Shown here one piece after another: positions 24,700 through 33,973 of a stretch of 64,000 bases of DNA. How positions within the stretch are numbered: the first letter of the stretch is position 1; each line of letters starts with the position of its first letter. The notes below the pieces were generated by a model. The model was not told the origin of the DNA. It saw only the letters and a list, made by a program, of their open reading frames with translations, and did not search any database. The stretch is from positions 124,001-188,000 of the forward strand of contig NZ_JADYVE010000010.1 in assembly GCF_020193655.1 (NCBI RefSeq). The letters run 5' to 3'. The translations under genes and the position numbers were made by a program. This DNA comes from Ensifer sp. IC3342 (lineage in GTDB: Bacteria; Pseudomonadota; Alphaproteobacteria; Rhizobiales; Rhizobiaceae).

Positions 24700-26555
24700 C
24701 CTGCGTCTCGGCCAATGACGGGACAACCCGTTCGCAAAGCGGCGAGCCATTGCTCGTCCCTGTCCTCGCGGGATACCGCCGCGCGGAATACCTCCTCGGT
24801 GCCGGCCTCTGGGCAGCAGCCCTCGTTCATTTCTGGGCTTGGTGGCTGGAGCCGCGCCACCACATCGACACTTTGGGCAGCGTTACGGTGACCGCGGTCC
24901 TCGCGTGGGTGACCCTCTTACCAGCCTACTTCATAGCGGTGTTCTATCGCGCGGCAAAACCAAATGGACCACTACGGCTGCCGGCCGGAAGCCGCGTCGC
25001 CATGGTCGTGACCAAGGCGCCATCAGAACCTTTTTCGATCGTGTCGGAAACACTGAAGGCGATGCTCGCGCAGGATGTGCCGCACGACACTTGGCTCGCG
25101 GACGAAGATCCCTCCGAAGCGACGCTCGAGTGGTGCCGCAGGCACGGCGTCCTCGTCTCGACCCGCAAAGGGCGAGCCGACTACCACCGGACTTCATGGC
25201 CGCGCCGCACCCGTTGCAAAGAGGGCAACCTCGCCTTCTTCTACGATCATTACGGTTATGATCGCTATGATTTCGTAGCCCAGCTCGATGCGGACCATGT
25301 TCCTGGGCCCGGCTACCTCTTCCAGATGCTGCGCCCCTTTGCCGACCCGAGGGTTGGTTATGTCTCCGCACCGAGCATCTGTGACCGCAACGCGTCCGAG
25401 AGCTGGGCGGCGCGCGGGAGGCTCTATGCCGAGGCGAGCATGCACGGCTCGCTTCAGGCCGGCTATAACGGGGGGCTGGCGCCGCTGTGCATAGGATCGC
25501 ACTATGCGGTCCGCACAGCGGCGCTGGGGGAGATCGGCGGGCTCGGCCCCGAGTTGGCCGAAGATCATTCGACGACGCTGATGATGAACGCTGCCGGCTG
25601 GCGCGGCGTCCATGCGCTCGATGCGATCGCGCATGGTGACGGGCCGCGCACCTTCGGGGACCTCGTGACCCAGGAGTTCCAGTGGTCGCGCAGCCTAGTC
25701 ATGCTGCTGCTGCAGTATTCGCCACGTCTCGTTGGTCGGCTGCCGCTGCGGCTGAAGTTCCAGTTCCTCTTCTCGCAGCTCTGGTACCCGCTTTTCGCGT
25801 GCTTCATGGCGCTTATGTTCGCAATGCCGATCATTGCCCTTGCGCACGGCGAGACCTTTGTCGCCGTGACCTATCCCGATTTTCTTGCTCACTTCGCGCC
25901 GCTTTCCATCATCCTCGTCCTTCTGGCCTACCGCTGGCGGGCCAGTGGCTCGTTCCGGCCATATGACGCGAAGATCCTGAGCTGGGAATGCATGCTCTTC
26001 CTCTTTGCGCGTTGGCCTTGGGCCCTCGCAGGCACGCTGGCGGCGGTGCGCGACTGGATAACCGGGTCCTTCGTGGATTTCCGCGTCACTCCGAAAGGCG
26101 CATCCGAAGTCGATCCACTGCCGCTCCGCGTGCTGATGCCTTACGTGCTCCTCGCGGTTACGTCGGCGCTGCCGGTTCTCCTTGTTGACGATGCTGCCGA
26201 TGCCAAGGGCTTTTATCTTTTCGCGATCCTCAACGCCGCGATCTACTGCCTGCTTCTGCTGGTTATCGTCGCGCGGCATTCGAAAGAGAACGCGGTCGCG
26301 GCCACCTCCCGTTTCCGCCGTCCGGCGATGGCGGCCGGTTTTCTGGCACTCGTTGCGTTGCCCGGTATCGCGACAGCCGAACACGGGAAAGACGGGCTCG
26401 AGGCGCTCGCATGGGGTGCCGGGCACCTCCGCCTCTTTGAGGAACGCTATGCGGTGGCCGGCGCCGGTCGGAACGGCACCGCCTTGCGAAAGATTGTCTT
26501 TCGGCCGCGCTGGATTTCCGTCCCGGCGGCACAGGGAAACGGCGGAGCGCGCTGA
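24696..26555 (+). CDS. apsS: Membrane family-2 glycosyltransferase, ApsS-like polysaccharide synthase
   Basis: This 619-residue inner-membrane processive glycosyltransferase is of the cellulose synthase superfamily. Two N-terminal membrane segments lie near residues 35-80, the catalytic domain spans about 100-340, and five or so membrane segments follow. Active-site motifs are DEDPS, QLDADHVPG, the EDHSTT acceptor-base motif and a QEFQWSRS stretch that replaces the usual QxxRW. There is no PilZ domain, so cyclic di-GMP control would be transcriptional. It overlaps uxe by four bases. It probably polymerises the arabinose-containing polysaccharide named APS in S. meliloti. Confidence 0.88.
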   Translation: MTCVSANDGTTRSQSGEPLLVPVLAGYRRAEYLLGAGLWAAALVHFWAWWLEPRHHIDTLGSVTVTAVLAWVTLLPAYFIAVFYRAAKPNGPLRLPAGSRVAMVVTKAPSEPFSIVSETLKAMLAQDVPHDTWLADEDPSEATLEWCRRHGVLVSTRKGRADYHRTSWPRRTRCKEGNLAFFYDHYGYDRYDFVAQLDADHVPGPGYLFQMLRPFADPRVGYVSAPSICDRNASESWAARGRLYAEASMHGSLQAGYNGGLAPLCIGSHYAVRTAALGEIGGLGPELAEDHSTTLMMNAAGWRGVHALDAIAHGDGPRTFGDLVTQEFQWSRSLVMLLLQYSPRLVGRLPLRLKFQFLFSQLWYPLFACFMALMFAMPIIALAHGETFVAVTYPDFLAHFAPLSIILVLLAYRWRASGSFRPYDAKILSWECMLFLFARWPWALAGTLAAVRDWITGSFVDFRVTPKGASEVDPLPLRVLMPYVLLAVTSALPVLLVDDAADAKGFYLFAILNAAIYCLLLLVIVARHSKENAVAATSRFRRPAMAAGFLALVALPGIATAEHGKDGLEALAWGAGHLRLFEERYAVAGAGRNGTALRKIVFRPRWISVPAAQGNGGAR

Positions 26556-26589
26556 GGGATAAACCATGACGGGAGCTTGGAGGTGTGCA

Positions 26590-27543
26590 ATGACCAAGAA
26601 ATCGAAAGCGATCGCATTCTCATTCGTCGGCCTAATGCTGTCGGGCACCGTTCTAGCAGCCACCATACCGCGGGGAATCCCCAACGCGGATTCTACCACC
26701 ACGGCGGCGCCCTCGCAGAAGCGGCCAGTGCTGACGCAGAACTCGATAGATTTCGGCGCCTATGACCCCCATGGCGATTTCAGCGAGCCGTCGCAATCCA
26801 AGATCGAGCATCTCTTCCTGCCCTGGGAAGACGTCGATCTGTCGACGCTGATGCTTGCAGACGATTACGCGCAAGCGCGCGGGCGCTCGCTGATGATCAC
26901 AGTCGAGCCGTGGTCCTGGTCGCCCGACTGGCGCGTCTCGGATCAGGAACTGCTGCGCAGCATCCTGAATGGAGAGCGCGATGAGAACATGGCCGCGGTC
27001 TGTTCGACGGCTGCCACGCTGAAAAGCCCGATTATCATAAGGTGGGGCCAGGAAATGGACGAGACGGATAACCAGTTCTCCTGGTCGCACTGGCGGGGTA
27101 AGGAATTCAAAGCGGCCTACCGGCGCATGGTGAACGTGTGCCGCGAGCATCTGAAAAACGCGAAATTCATGTGGTCGCCCAAGGGGAACCAGGGACTGGA
27201 GGCGTTTTATCCCGGCGACGACGTCGTGGATATCATCGGGTTGTCGGTGTTCGGCTATCAAGAATATGACAAAGGCATGACTGGCCGCGACCAGTCATTT
27301 TCGGAACGGCTGACGCCCGGATATGAACGGGTGAAAGGCTACGGCAAGCCAATCATGGTTGCCGAGCTGGGCTACGAAGGTGACGCCTCCTATGTGGCGC
27401 ACTGGGCGGCAAGCGTTGCCACGCGTCATGAGGAATTCCCTGAACTAACCGCGGTCGTCTACTTCAACGATCGCGAAATCTACGCATGGCCCGGAGGCTA
27501 TGGGCGGCCCGATTGGCGGGTCGTCCGCGAAACCACCAATTAG
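26590..27543 (+). CDS. apsH1: Exported glycoside hydrolase, GH26-like (ApsH1-like)
   Basis: This 317-residue protein has a signal peptide or N-terminal anchor (MTKKSKAIAFSFVGLMLSGTVLA) and a (beta/alpha)8 glycosidase domain. A likely acid/base Glu is in IIIRWGQEMDE (near residue 155) and a likely nucleophile Glu in IMVAELGYEGD (near residue 255), matching the spacing in GH26 beta-mannanases. The start at 26590 has GGAGG six bases upstream. Hydrolases in synthase operons usually trim or release the polymer. The product linkage is unknown. Confidence 0.82.
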   Translation: MTKKSKAIAFSFVGLMLSGTVLAATIPRGIPNADSTTTAAPSQKRPVLTQNSIDFGAYDPHGDFSEPSQSKIEHLFLPWEDVDLSTLMLADDYAQARGRSLMITVEPWSWSPDWRVSDQELLRSILNGERDENMAAVCSTAATLKSPIIIRWGQEMDETDNQFSWSHWRGKEFKAAYRRMVNVCREHLKNAKFMWSPKGNQGLEAFYPGDDVVDIIGLSVFGYQEYDKGMTGRDQSFSERLTPGYERVKGYGKPIMVAELGYEGDASYVAHWAASVATRHEEFPELTAVVYFNDREIYAWPGGYGRPDWRVVRETTN

Positions 27544-27568
27544 CAATCAGCCCGACAGGAGAGTTGAG

Positions 27569-28081
27569 ATGAGGTCAGCACTACGCACAGTGTCCTTGGC
27601 TGTCGCCATCGCAGCGGCCATAGGTGCGACGGCATCGGTTGCCGAGGCCGCCGGACGCGTGAACGCTCAAAATGCAACGCCGCTGACGCACGAGGAGCTT
27701 TATAAGCTCTACGGCCAGAAATCGTGGATCTGGAAAGCCGGCGCAGGATATTTCTCGGTGCGGCAGCGCCGGTTTACCGCCTGGTCGAAGGAGAACGGCA
27801 GTCCCTCCTATGGCGTCGGTCGCTGGTTCATCACAGGGCCAGGGAAACTCTGCTTCAAGGCCGACTGGCACGCAAAGGGCGGCTCCGCTCCTGCAACAAC
27901 CTGCTTCAGCCATCGCAAGCAAGGTAGCCTCATCCTTCAGAAACGGGAACCGAATGGTGAATGGTACGTCTTCAAGAACGCGCGGGCAAAACCTGACGAC
28001 GAATTCGCCAAACTTCGCCGCGGCAACTATGTGAGCGCGCGGCTGAACAAGATCGAAGCCAGACTCGGCAAGGTCGAATGA
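27569..28081 (+). CDS. apsE: Exported DUF995 protein (ApsE-like)
   Basis: This 170-residue exported protein has a signal peptide (MRSALRTVSLAVAIAAAIGATASVAEA). Its DUF995 core has the sequence LTHEELYKLYGQKSWIW, GVGRWFITGPGKLCFKADW and a second Cys in TTCFSHRK, giving a probable disulfide. AGGAGA lies before the ATG, 25 bases after the hydrolase stop. It is the last gene of the polysaccharide operon here; the S. meliloti operon, as I recall it, continues with a second hydrolase, apsH2, which is missing. The function is unknown; a role in export or at the cell surface is plausible. Confidence 0.78.
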   Translation: MRSALRTVSLAVAIAAAIGATASVAEAAGRVNAQNATPLTHEELYKLYGQKSWIWKAGAGYFSVRQRRFTAWSKENGSPSYGVGRWFITGPGKLCFKADWHAKGGSAPATTCFSHRKQGSLILQKREPNGEWYVFKNARAKPDDEFAKLRRGNYVSARLNKIEARLGKVE

Positions 28082-28179
28082 TCTTGACCGGGTGAAGGAG
28101 TTGCGCGGCCTATGGGCGTCAGCGCATCAATTCGGCTCCGCAGATGAGCCCCGTCGCCGATCGGCGCGCAACTCCACGC

Positions 28180-28485
28180 CTATCGAAGGAAGCAGCGCGA
28201 CGTGCTGCCAAAACCGCTCGGCGTGCAAATATATGGCGCGCGCCCGAGATAGGCGGCCCGCTCGAGTTTGGCCGCGCGTTGAACGACGACCTGCTTGGCC
28301 GCGGTGGGCTTGTTGCTCAACGCCGGATAGCCGACCTGTCTCGTCAGCGACGAGGTCGGGATGCTCTGGTCCGGCGTCGCCGAGCATCCCGACAGGGCTG
28401 CTGCAAGGAGTAGGACAAAGACGCTCCGCACTATATTGCTGCGGCCGTCGAACAGCCCGACCGATATTCTTGTTTGCGCTTTCAT
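28180..28485 (-). CDS. Small lipoprotein, unknown function
   Basis: This 101-residue protein has an N-terminal charged stretch, a hydrophobic core and the lipobox LSGC (near residue 34), so it is a predicted lipoprotein with a mature part of about 68 residues. Two more cysteines lie near the C-terminus (YICTPSGFGSTSRCF). AGGAG lies nine bases before the chosen ATG at 28485. It is convergent with the aps operon, and a 16-bp perfect palindrome lies about 50 bases before its start. No family is recognised. Confidence 0.65.
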   Translation of the reverse strand: MKAQTRISVGLFDGRSNIVRSVFVLLLAAALSGCSATPDQSIPTSSLTRQVGYPALSNKPTAAKQVVVQRAAKLERAAYLGRAPYICTPSGFGSTSRCFLR

Positions 28486-28814
28486 GTCTAGAACTCCTGG
28501 TTCTCGAACCTCATGCGCAGCACGGTAGATGAGGCGATTTAAATCGCCGTGGAGAAAATGCATACAACTTGACCGATCCCGTCTGCGATCCACCCGCATG
28601 TCAGAGTTAGGTCGATCGTGGCGGTCGCCATCACAGCATTCCGACACAAGTGGCGGCCATGATCAATGTCCGCTTCGCGCCAAAGACAATTATGGCCCCT
28701 AGGCGGCCTCAGCGACGTCGAGAGGCTCGAGCTTGTTGATCGCATGCCGATACGTAGGCCCGCCAAAGCGGACCGTCGCTTCCCGTCGGAGAATGTCGCC
28801 GATCCTCGGGCAGC
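28486..28814. other. Intergenic region with a perfect 16-bp palindrome
   Basis: 329 bases with no supported gene. GGCGATTTAAATCGCC at 28533-28548 is a perfect palindrome 48 bases before the lipoprotein start, a plausible operator. The rest would carry the end of the diguanylate cyclase transcript. I see nothing else. Confidence 0.5.
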
Positions 28815-30041
28815 TTACGCCTTTCCCGCCGGGGATCGCGCCCGCAAGCTTGATGGAAACAATTGGTCCGATCGGGTTTCACCCTGAGACGAGGGGCTGG
28901 GCGCGTTACATGCCGCGTCCATGACAACCTGGTTTCGGCCAGCAGCCTTCGCGGCGTAGAGCGCCCGGTCGGCCCGCGAGATGGCCCTGTCCAAGGCCCG
29001 TTCCTCCGACTGAACCGCCGACACACCGCAACTGACCGTGATCCTGTCGTGGATGCCCTCGCCACGCCAGTCCCTTTCGGCAAAGGAATGCCCCAGCCGC
29101 TGAGCGATCGAGTAAAGGTCCTGAGGCGCCGCCGCTGGCAGGAACGCAACGAACTCCTCGCCGCCGACGCGGGCGACATATCCGTGCGTGCCGACAATAT
29201 GCCGGAGGTCACGGGCGAGCGCCACGATCACCTTGTCACCAATCGCATGTCCGTAATTGTCGTTAATCCGTTTGAAATAATCGATGTCGCAGACGACCAC
29301 CGCGCCCCAGGGGATCGTGGACTTCAAGCCTCTCTCAATGGCCTGTTCAAAGCCGCGCCTGTTGAAGAGGCCCGTTAGAGGGTCTCGTTCGGAAGCGTCG
29401 CGATGTCTTTCAACCGCCGCCGACGCAATCGCGCCTAGGGCGATAAACGGGAAAAGCATGCAAACCGTAATGGTCGTTACGTGGACCGCGAGATTGTAGG
29501 CCGAATCGGCAAAATCGGCGAAGTCGTCACTCGACGTCGTAAAAAACGTAAAGAAGATCGTGCGCGCGAGCGTGTCGATGACGACGATGGCACTCGTAAC
29601 GACCAAAGCTTTATCTACGGGACGGGAGGCCCTTCGCGCCACAACGCACAGAGCCATACTGAACAGGAATGCAAACCCGGCATCCGTCAGGAACAACTGC
29701 CATACCAGGCTTTCCTTGACGAATACGAGGTGCGCGAGAGCGAGTATATAGGCCACGGCGAAGAGGGTTCGCTCCACGCGGATCGTTGGCGCACCGAAAT
29801 GAGCGAGTATGCCACTGCCGTAGCAATAGGCAGCTCCGATAAATACAACGCCGGAGGTAAAGGCATCGAAGGAGGGCTCTATCGAGAAAGTCGAAAGTAC
29901 GAAGCCGGCCGCTGTTTGGGCGAATCCTGCGCTCCAATGCCAAGAGGTCGTAATCTTCAGATGCCAGAGGAGAAAGAAGGCGAGTGCGACGATGCTAAAT
30001 AGCGCTGGCGGCACATAGACGATAATATTGCTCGTCCCCAT
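28815..30041 (-). CDS. Membrane diguanylate cyclase
   Basis: This 408-residue protein has six or seven membrane helices in the first 215 residues and then a GGDEF domain that makes cyclic di-GMP from two GTP. The active site is RVGGEEF (residues 293-297), with metal-binding VVCDIDYFKRINDNYGH before it. The inhibitory RxxD site normally five residues before the motif is replaced by GTHG, so product inhibition is probably absent. The C-terminus has about 30 extra, low-complexity residues. It lies close to a polysaccharide operon that in S. meliloti responds to cyclic di-GMP, so a functional link is possible. Confidence 0.92.
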   Translation of the reverse strand: MGTSNIIVYVPPALFSIVALAFFLLWHLKITTSWHWSAGFAQTAAGFVLSTFSIEPSFDAFTSGVVFIGAAYCYGSGILAHFGAPTIRVERTLFAVAYILALAHLVFVKESLVWQLFLTDAGFAFLFSMALCVVARRASRPVDKALVVTSAIVVIDTLARTIFFTFFTTSSDDFADFADSAYNLAVHVTTITVCMLFPFIALGAIASAAVERHRDASERDPLTGLFNRRGFEQAIERGLKSTIPWGAVVVCDIDYFKRINDNYGHAIGDKVIVALARDLRHIVGTHGYVARVGGEEFVAFLPAAAPQDLYSIAQRLGHSFAERDWRGEGIHDRITVSCGVSAVQSEERALDRAISRADRALYAAKAAGRNQVVMDAACNAPSPSSQGETRSDQLFPSSLRARSPAGKA

Positions 30042-30197
30042 GGCGGGTCATATCCCAGTTATATGCATTGCCCATACAGCCTTGGATCTATTCGACGCGT
30101 TTTAACGTTTGTTGAATCTTAAAAGAAACCTTCCAGAAAGTACTCTCCATGACTCGTCGCGGACCGGAGCGACGAGGGAATCCCGGAGACGCCACCG

Positions 30198-31496
30198 ATG
30201 TTCGACCTGATCATTCGCAATGCCAACCTTCTGGACGGCCGCCAAGGTATCGATTTGGGCCTTAAAGGCGCCAAGATCACCGCTATCGAGAAATCCATTG
30301 CTGCAACTGGCGGCAAGGAGATTGACGCGACCGGCCGACTGGTCAGCCCGCCGTTCTGCGATCCCCATTTTCACATGGACGCGACGCTGTCGCTCGGCAT
30401 GCCGCGCATGAATGTCTCCGGGACATTGCTGGAGGGTATTGCGCTCTGGGGGGAATTGCGCCCGCTGCTGACGAAGGAGGCGCTGATTGAGCGGGCTCTG
30501 CGCTATTGCGATCTCGCAGTCAGCCAGGGTCTCCTCTACATCCGCAGTCATGTGGATACGTCCGACCCGCGCCTTGTGACGGCCGAAGCACTGTTGGAAG
30601 TCAAGGAAAAGGTCGCGCCCTATATCGATCTGCAACTCGTCGCCTTCCCGCAAGACGGCTATTACCGCGCGCCCGACGGCGTCCGCTCACTGGAGCGTGC
30701 ACTTGATATGGGCGTCGGCATCGTCGGCGGCATCCCACACTTTGAACGGACGATGGAAGACGGCACCTGCTCGGTCGAGGCACTGTGCCGGATCGCCGCC
30801 GATCGCGGTCTGCCCGTCGACATGCATTGTGACGAAACCGACGATCCGATGTCGCGCCATATCGAGACGCTGGCGGCCCAGACGGTGCGGTTCGGCCTCG
30901 AGGGACGTGTTGCGGGTTCGCACCTCACCTCGATGCACTCGATGGACAACTATTACGTTTCGAAACTCATCCCCCTGATCGCCGAGGCGGAGATCAATGT
31001 GATCCCCAATCCGCTGATCAACATCATGCTGCAGGGCCGCCACGACACCTACCCGAAACGGCGGGGCATGACACGGGTGCGCGAACTGATGGCGGCCGGA
31101 GTCAACGTTTCCTTCGGGCATGACTGCGTCATGGACCCTTGGTACTCGATGGGCTCAGGTGACATGCTGGAGGTTGCTCACATGGCAATTCACGTGGCGC
31201 AGATGGCCGGCATCGAGGACAAGCGCAAGATCTTCGATGCGATAACCGTCAATTCGGCCAAGACGATGGGGCTCGAAGGTTACGGCCTCGAAATCGGCTG
31301 CAACGCAAATCTTATCGTGCTGCAGGCGGCCGACGTCACCGAAGCGTTGAGGCTGAAGCCGAACCGGCTGTTCGTTATCAAGGCCGGCAAGGTGATCGCA
31401 AGGACAGCGCCGCGCATCGGCGAGCTGTTCCTTGGTGGGCGTCCGACTTCGATCGATATGGCGAAAGATTACCTGCCGCAAACGCCGCAGCGCTGA
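30198..31496 (+). CDS. codA: Cytosine deaminase-like amidohydrolase
   Basis: This 432-residue amidohydrolase has the typical CodA length. Metal ligands are in CDPHFHMDATLS (HxH), HCDETDD, SHLTSMHSM and GHDCVMDPWYSMG, all in the order of cytosine deaminases. It would deaminate cytosine to uracil, or a related pyrimidine or isoguanine-like substrate; specificity cannot be fixed by eye. No transport gene (codB) lies beside it. It is divergent from the diguanylate cyclase across 156 bases and stands alone on its strand. Confidence 0.85.
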   Translation: MFDLIIRNANLLDGRQGIDLGLKGAKITAIEKSIAATGGKEIDATGRLVSPPFCDPHFHMDATLSLGMPRMNVSGTLLEGIALWGELRPLLTKEALIERALRYCDLAVSQGLLYIRSHVDTSDPRLVTAEALLEVKEKVAPYIDLQLVAFPQDGYYRAPDGVRSLERALDMGVGIVGGIPHFERTMEDGTCSVEALCRIAADRGLPVDMHCDETDDPMSRHIETLAAQTVRFGLEGRVAGSHLTSMHSMDNYYVSKLIPLIAEAEINVIPNPLINIMLQGRHDTYPKRRGMTRVRELMAAGVNVSFGHDCVMDPWYSMGSGDMLEVAHMAIHVAQMAGIEDKRKIFDAITVNSAKTMGLEGYGLEIGCNANLIVLQAADVTEALRLKPNRLFVIKAGKVIARTAPRIGELFLGGRPTSIDMAKDYLPQTPQR

Positions 31497-31665
31497 GCCT
31501 CCATGCGGCTCATACAGTTCCAGTCCGGCCACCTATATGCGGTCGCGTGAACCTATGCGAAAGTATAAACAACACTTTCGTACAATAGATTTTCCACCGA
31601 ACTTGATTGATCCTTCCCATAGCATCCAACTACCTAGATGCGCTCAGTGGAAAGGAAATCGTGTC

Positions 31666-31896
31666 ATGAAACACTTGTTTCTTATCACGCGGGTTCCGTC
31701 GAAGTTTCGCGAACTCGTCGCGTTCCTGTCCCTGGTCGCCGTGTTTTTCGTCGGTGCATGGGTTCTGCTCATAGCACCGAATGCCAGGGCGCATGCGCTG
31801 CCAACTGCCGCGCAACCGCAAGCCCTTGCGAATGCTTATGACCAACAGATCACCTATGCACGCGTGCCCAGAATCCCGGGTGACGTAAGCGAATGA
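31666..31896 (+). CDS. Small single-span membrane protein
   Basis: This 76-residue reading frame has a hydrophobic stretch (LVAFLSLVAVFFVGAWVLLIA, about 19-38) and a polar tail. AAGGAAA lies about nine bases before the ATG at 31666. It is convergent with the histidine kinase gene, whose stop lies 14 bases away. There is no recognised family. It is supported by the ribosome site and membrane segment only, so it may be a small exported or anchored protein. Confidence 0.5.
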   Translation: MKHLFLITRVPSKFRELVAFLSLVAVFFVGAWVLLIAPNARAHALPTAAQPQALANAYDQQITYARVPRIPGDVSE

Positions 31897-31909
31897 TGAC
31901 TTAGGTCGC

Positions 31910-33808
31910 TCAAGCAGGCAGGCGCTCAGGCTCGTGGGCCGTTTGCGCATTGCTGGCGACCAACGCGCCGACATCGATCGGTTGGCGATCTCGCTCCGGC
32001 GATTGGGCTGGTAGGCTGAAGGTGACTGTAGCCCCGCGTCCAGGGGCACTCTCGGCCCAAACGCGACCGCCATGCGCTTCGATAACGGAGCGGCAGATCG
32101 CCAAGCCCATGCCGATACCGTCTTTCTTTGTCGTGAAGAACGCTTCGAAGATCCTGTCAGAATCGGCGATTCCGTGGCCCCGGTCGGAAACTGCCACCTC
32201 CAGCATCTCGGAATTGTGCAGGCGTGTCGCTATGCGAAGGATACGGGCATGCACAGGCGTTTCCTGCGTGGCCTCAATGGCATTTCTGACGAGATTGATA
32301 ACAACCTGCTCGATTTGAACGCGGTCCGCCCCAACGCTTGGCAGAGTGGGATCGAGGTCGATTTCCAGCCTGATCTTACCCGCCTGAAGTTTGTCGGAGA
32401 CCAACTCGCATACTTCATTGACGACCGTGTTCAATTGGATCGGCTGTCGTGAATGGCTGGCCTGGGTAAATAGGGCCCGAATTCGATTAACGACGTCGGC
32501 CGCAGCATCGACGTCTCGAATAATCCACTCGGCGGTGCGGCTCGCCCGTTCAAAATTCGGCGGGTTTGCACGCAGCCACCGCTGGAATGCATTGGCGTTT
32601 GCGACGACCGCCTGCAGTGGCTGATTGAGTTCATGCGCGATCGAGACCGACATCTCAGAAAGACTTGCCGCGCGCAGAGCGCGAGCCAGCCTCTCGTCCG
32701 CGAGACGGGCAGCTTCCTGTGCCTGCATCTCATCGTGAATGTCGAGGCATACACCATACCATTGAAGAATGCGGCCATCGGTGTCGCGCAGAGGCTCGGC
32801 CTTGCCGTCGATCCAACGATAATCGCCGTCAGCCCTTCGCAGCCGGTACTTCAGCATGAACGGATTGCCTGACCTGAATGACTGACTGAGAGCTGCCTGG
32901 AATGAGGACCGATCGTCCGGATGGACGGCCTCGATGAACGTCGCAGCCAATTGGCCGGCAGCTCGAGTTGTCTCTCCGCTCTGAGGCATGCCGGTCCAGC
33001 GCAGCAACGGCTGATTGACGTAGGACGGCTTGCCGTCGGGAGTTGCGCACCAAATGAGTGCCGGCACGGTATCGATGAGCTGGCGCAGTTGCTGTTCGCT
33101 CTCACGCAAAGCGGCTTCTGCCTTGCGCTGGTCATCGATATCGACGGTCGTACCGTACCAGGCGGTGATGCGCCCGTGCTCATCTCGCGATGCCACGGCG
33201 GAGTCGCGAAACCATCGGTAAGTGCCATCGTGGCGGCGGACCCGCTGTTCGTCGATCAATGGCTCGCCGGTACTCAAGCTGTGCTTCCACAATGCAAGGC
33301 TGCGCTCGCGATCATCGGGGTGTACAAACGGTTGCCACCAAGCGGTGTCGCCAGCTTCCATGAGTTTTTTCATTTCCTCGACTGTCAGCCCGACAAATTC
33401 CAGCGCCTTCGGATTGACAAAACGCATCCGCCCATCGGGGTAGCAGGACCAACCAAGACCGGGAATATCCTCCATGGTCGGCTGGACGTTCCTGTAGACC
33501 TGCTCGTAGAAGCTGACGACCCTGAACAACTGCACCACAAGCCATAGGCCGAATGCGCTGGCCACGCACACGGCGACACGAAGCCATCCACCCGTGGCGA
33601 TGGTATCGGAAGCCATTTCAATCGCGGCTGCCGCAAAGCCCACCACCACGATCGTCAACAGCCCCGTCTTCCAGCCGATGCAAATGCAGGCGGCGGCAAC
33701 CGCGATTAACAGGCCGCTTGGATCTGAAGAGAACCACGCCAGGAGGGCGCCGGCCGCACTTATGACCCCCGCCAAAGCGCGCCGCTTTGTCGATGACATT
33801 GCTTCCAT
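31910..33808 (-). CDS. PAS-domain sensor histidine kinase
   Basis: This 632-residue kinase has N-terminal membrane helices (about 5-110), then two PAS domains of the PAS_3 type (about 125-245 and 250-380, each with a WxGxxxDI end), a HisKA box with His in SIAHELNQPL, and an ATPase domain with N-box INLVRNAIEA, DRGHGI and GIGMGLAICR. It would phosphorylate the FixJ-type regulator encoded just upstream. The signal is unknown; no heme-binding His is obvious in the PAS regions. I chose the ATG at 33808 with GGAGGGGG before it. Confidence 0.88.
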   Translation of the reverse strand: MEAMSSTKRRALAGVISAAGALLAWFSSDPSGLLIAVAAACICIGWKTGLLTIVVVGFAAAAIEMASDTIATGGWLRVAVCVASAFGLWLVVQLFRVVSFYEQVYRNVQPTMEDIPGLGWSCYPDGRMRFVNPKALEFVGLTVEEMKKLMEAGDTAWWQPFVHPDDRERSLALWKHSLSTGEPLIDEQRVRRHDGTYRWFRDSAVASRDEHGRITAWYGTTVDIDDQRKAEAALRESEQQLRQLIDTVPALIWCATPDGKPSYVNQPLLRWTGMPQSGETTRAAGQLAATFIEAVHPDDRSSFQAALSQSFRSGNPFMLKYRLRRADGDYRWIDGKAEPLRDTDGRILQWYGVCLDIHDEMQAQEAARLADERLARALRAASLSEMSVSIAHELNQPLQAVVANANAFQRWLRANPPNFERASRTAEWIIRDVDAAADVVNRIRALFTQASHSRQPIQLNTVVNEVCELVSDKLQAGKIRLEIDLDPTLPSVGADRVQIEQVVINLVRNAIEATQETPVHARILRIATRLHNSEMLEVAVSDRGHGIADSDRIFEAFFTTKKDGIGMGLAICRSVIEAHGGRVWAESAPGRGATVTFSLPAQSPERDRQPIDVGALVASNAQTAHEPERLPA

Positions 33809-33973
33809 CGAGCCCCCTCCGCGCCTTCGGGCCTTGGTCAATGCGTGTAGGTCACTCCACCCTACCAGCCAGGCGACGGGTCTGAAAACCTATGCCTTGG
33901 GACAGACGACAAGGCCTTGAGTGCGCGATCCGTCAGCAGCTTTGGCGCCAATCGCGCCAGGTTTTGATGCCCG

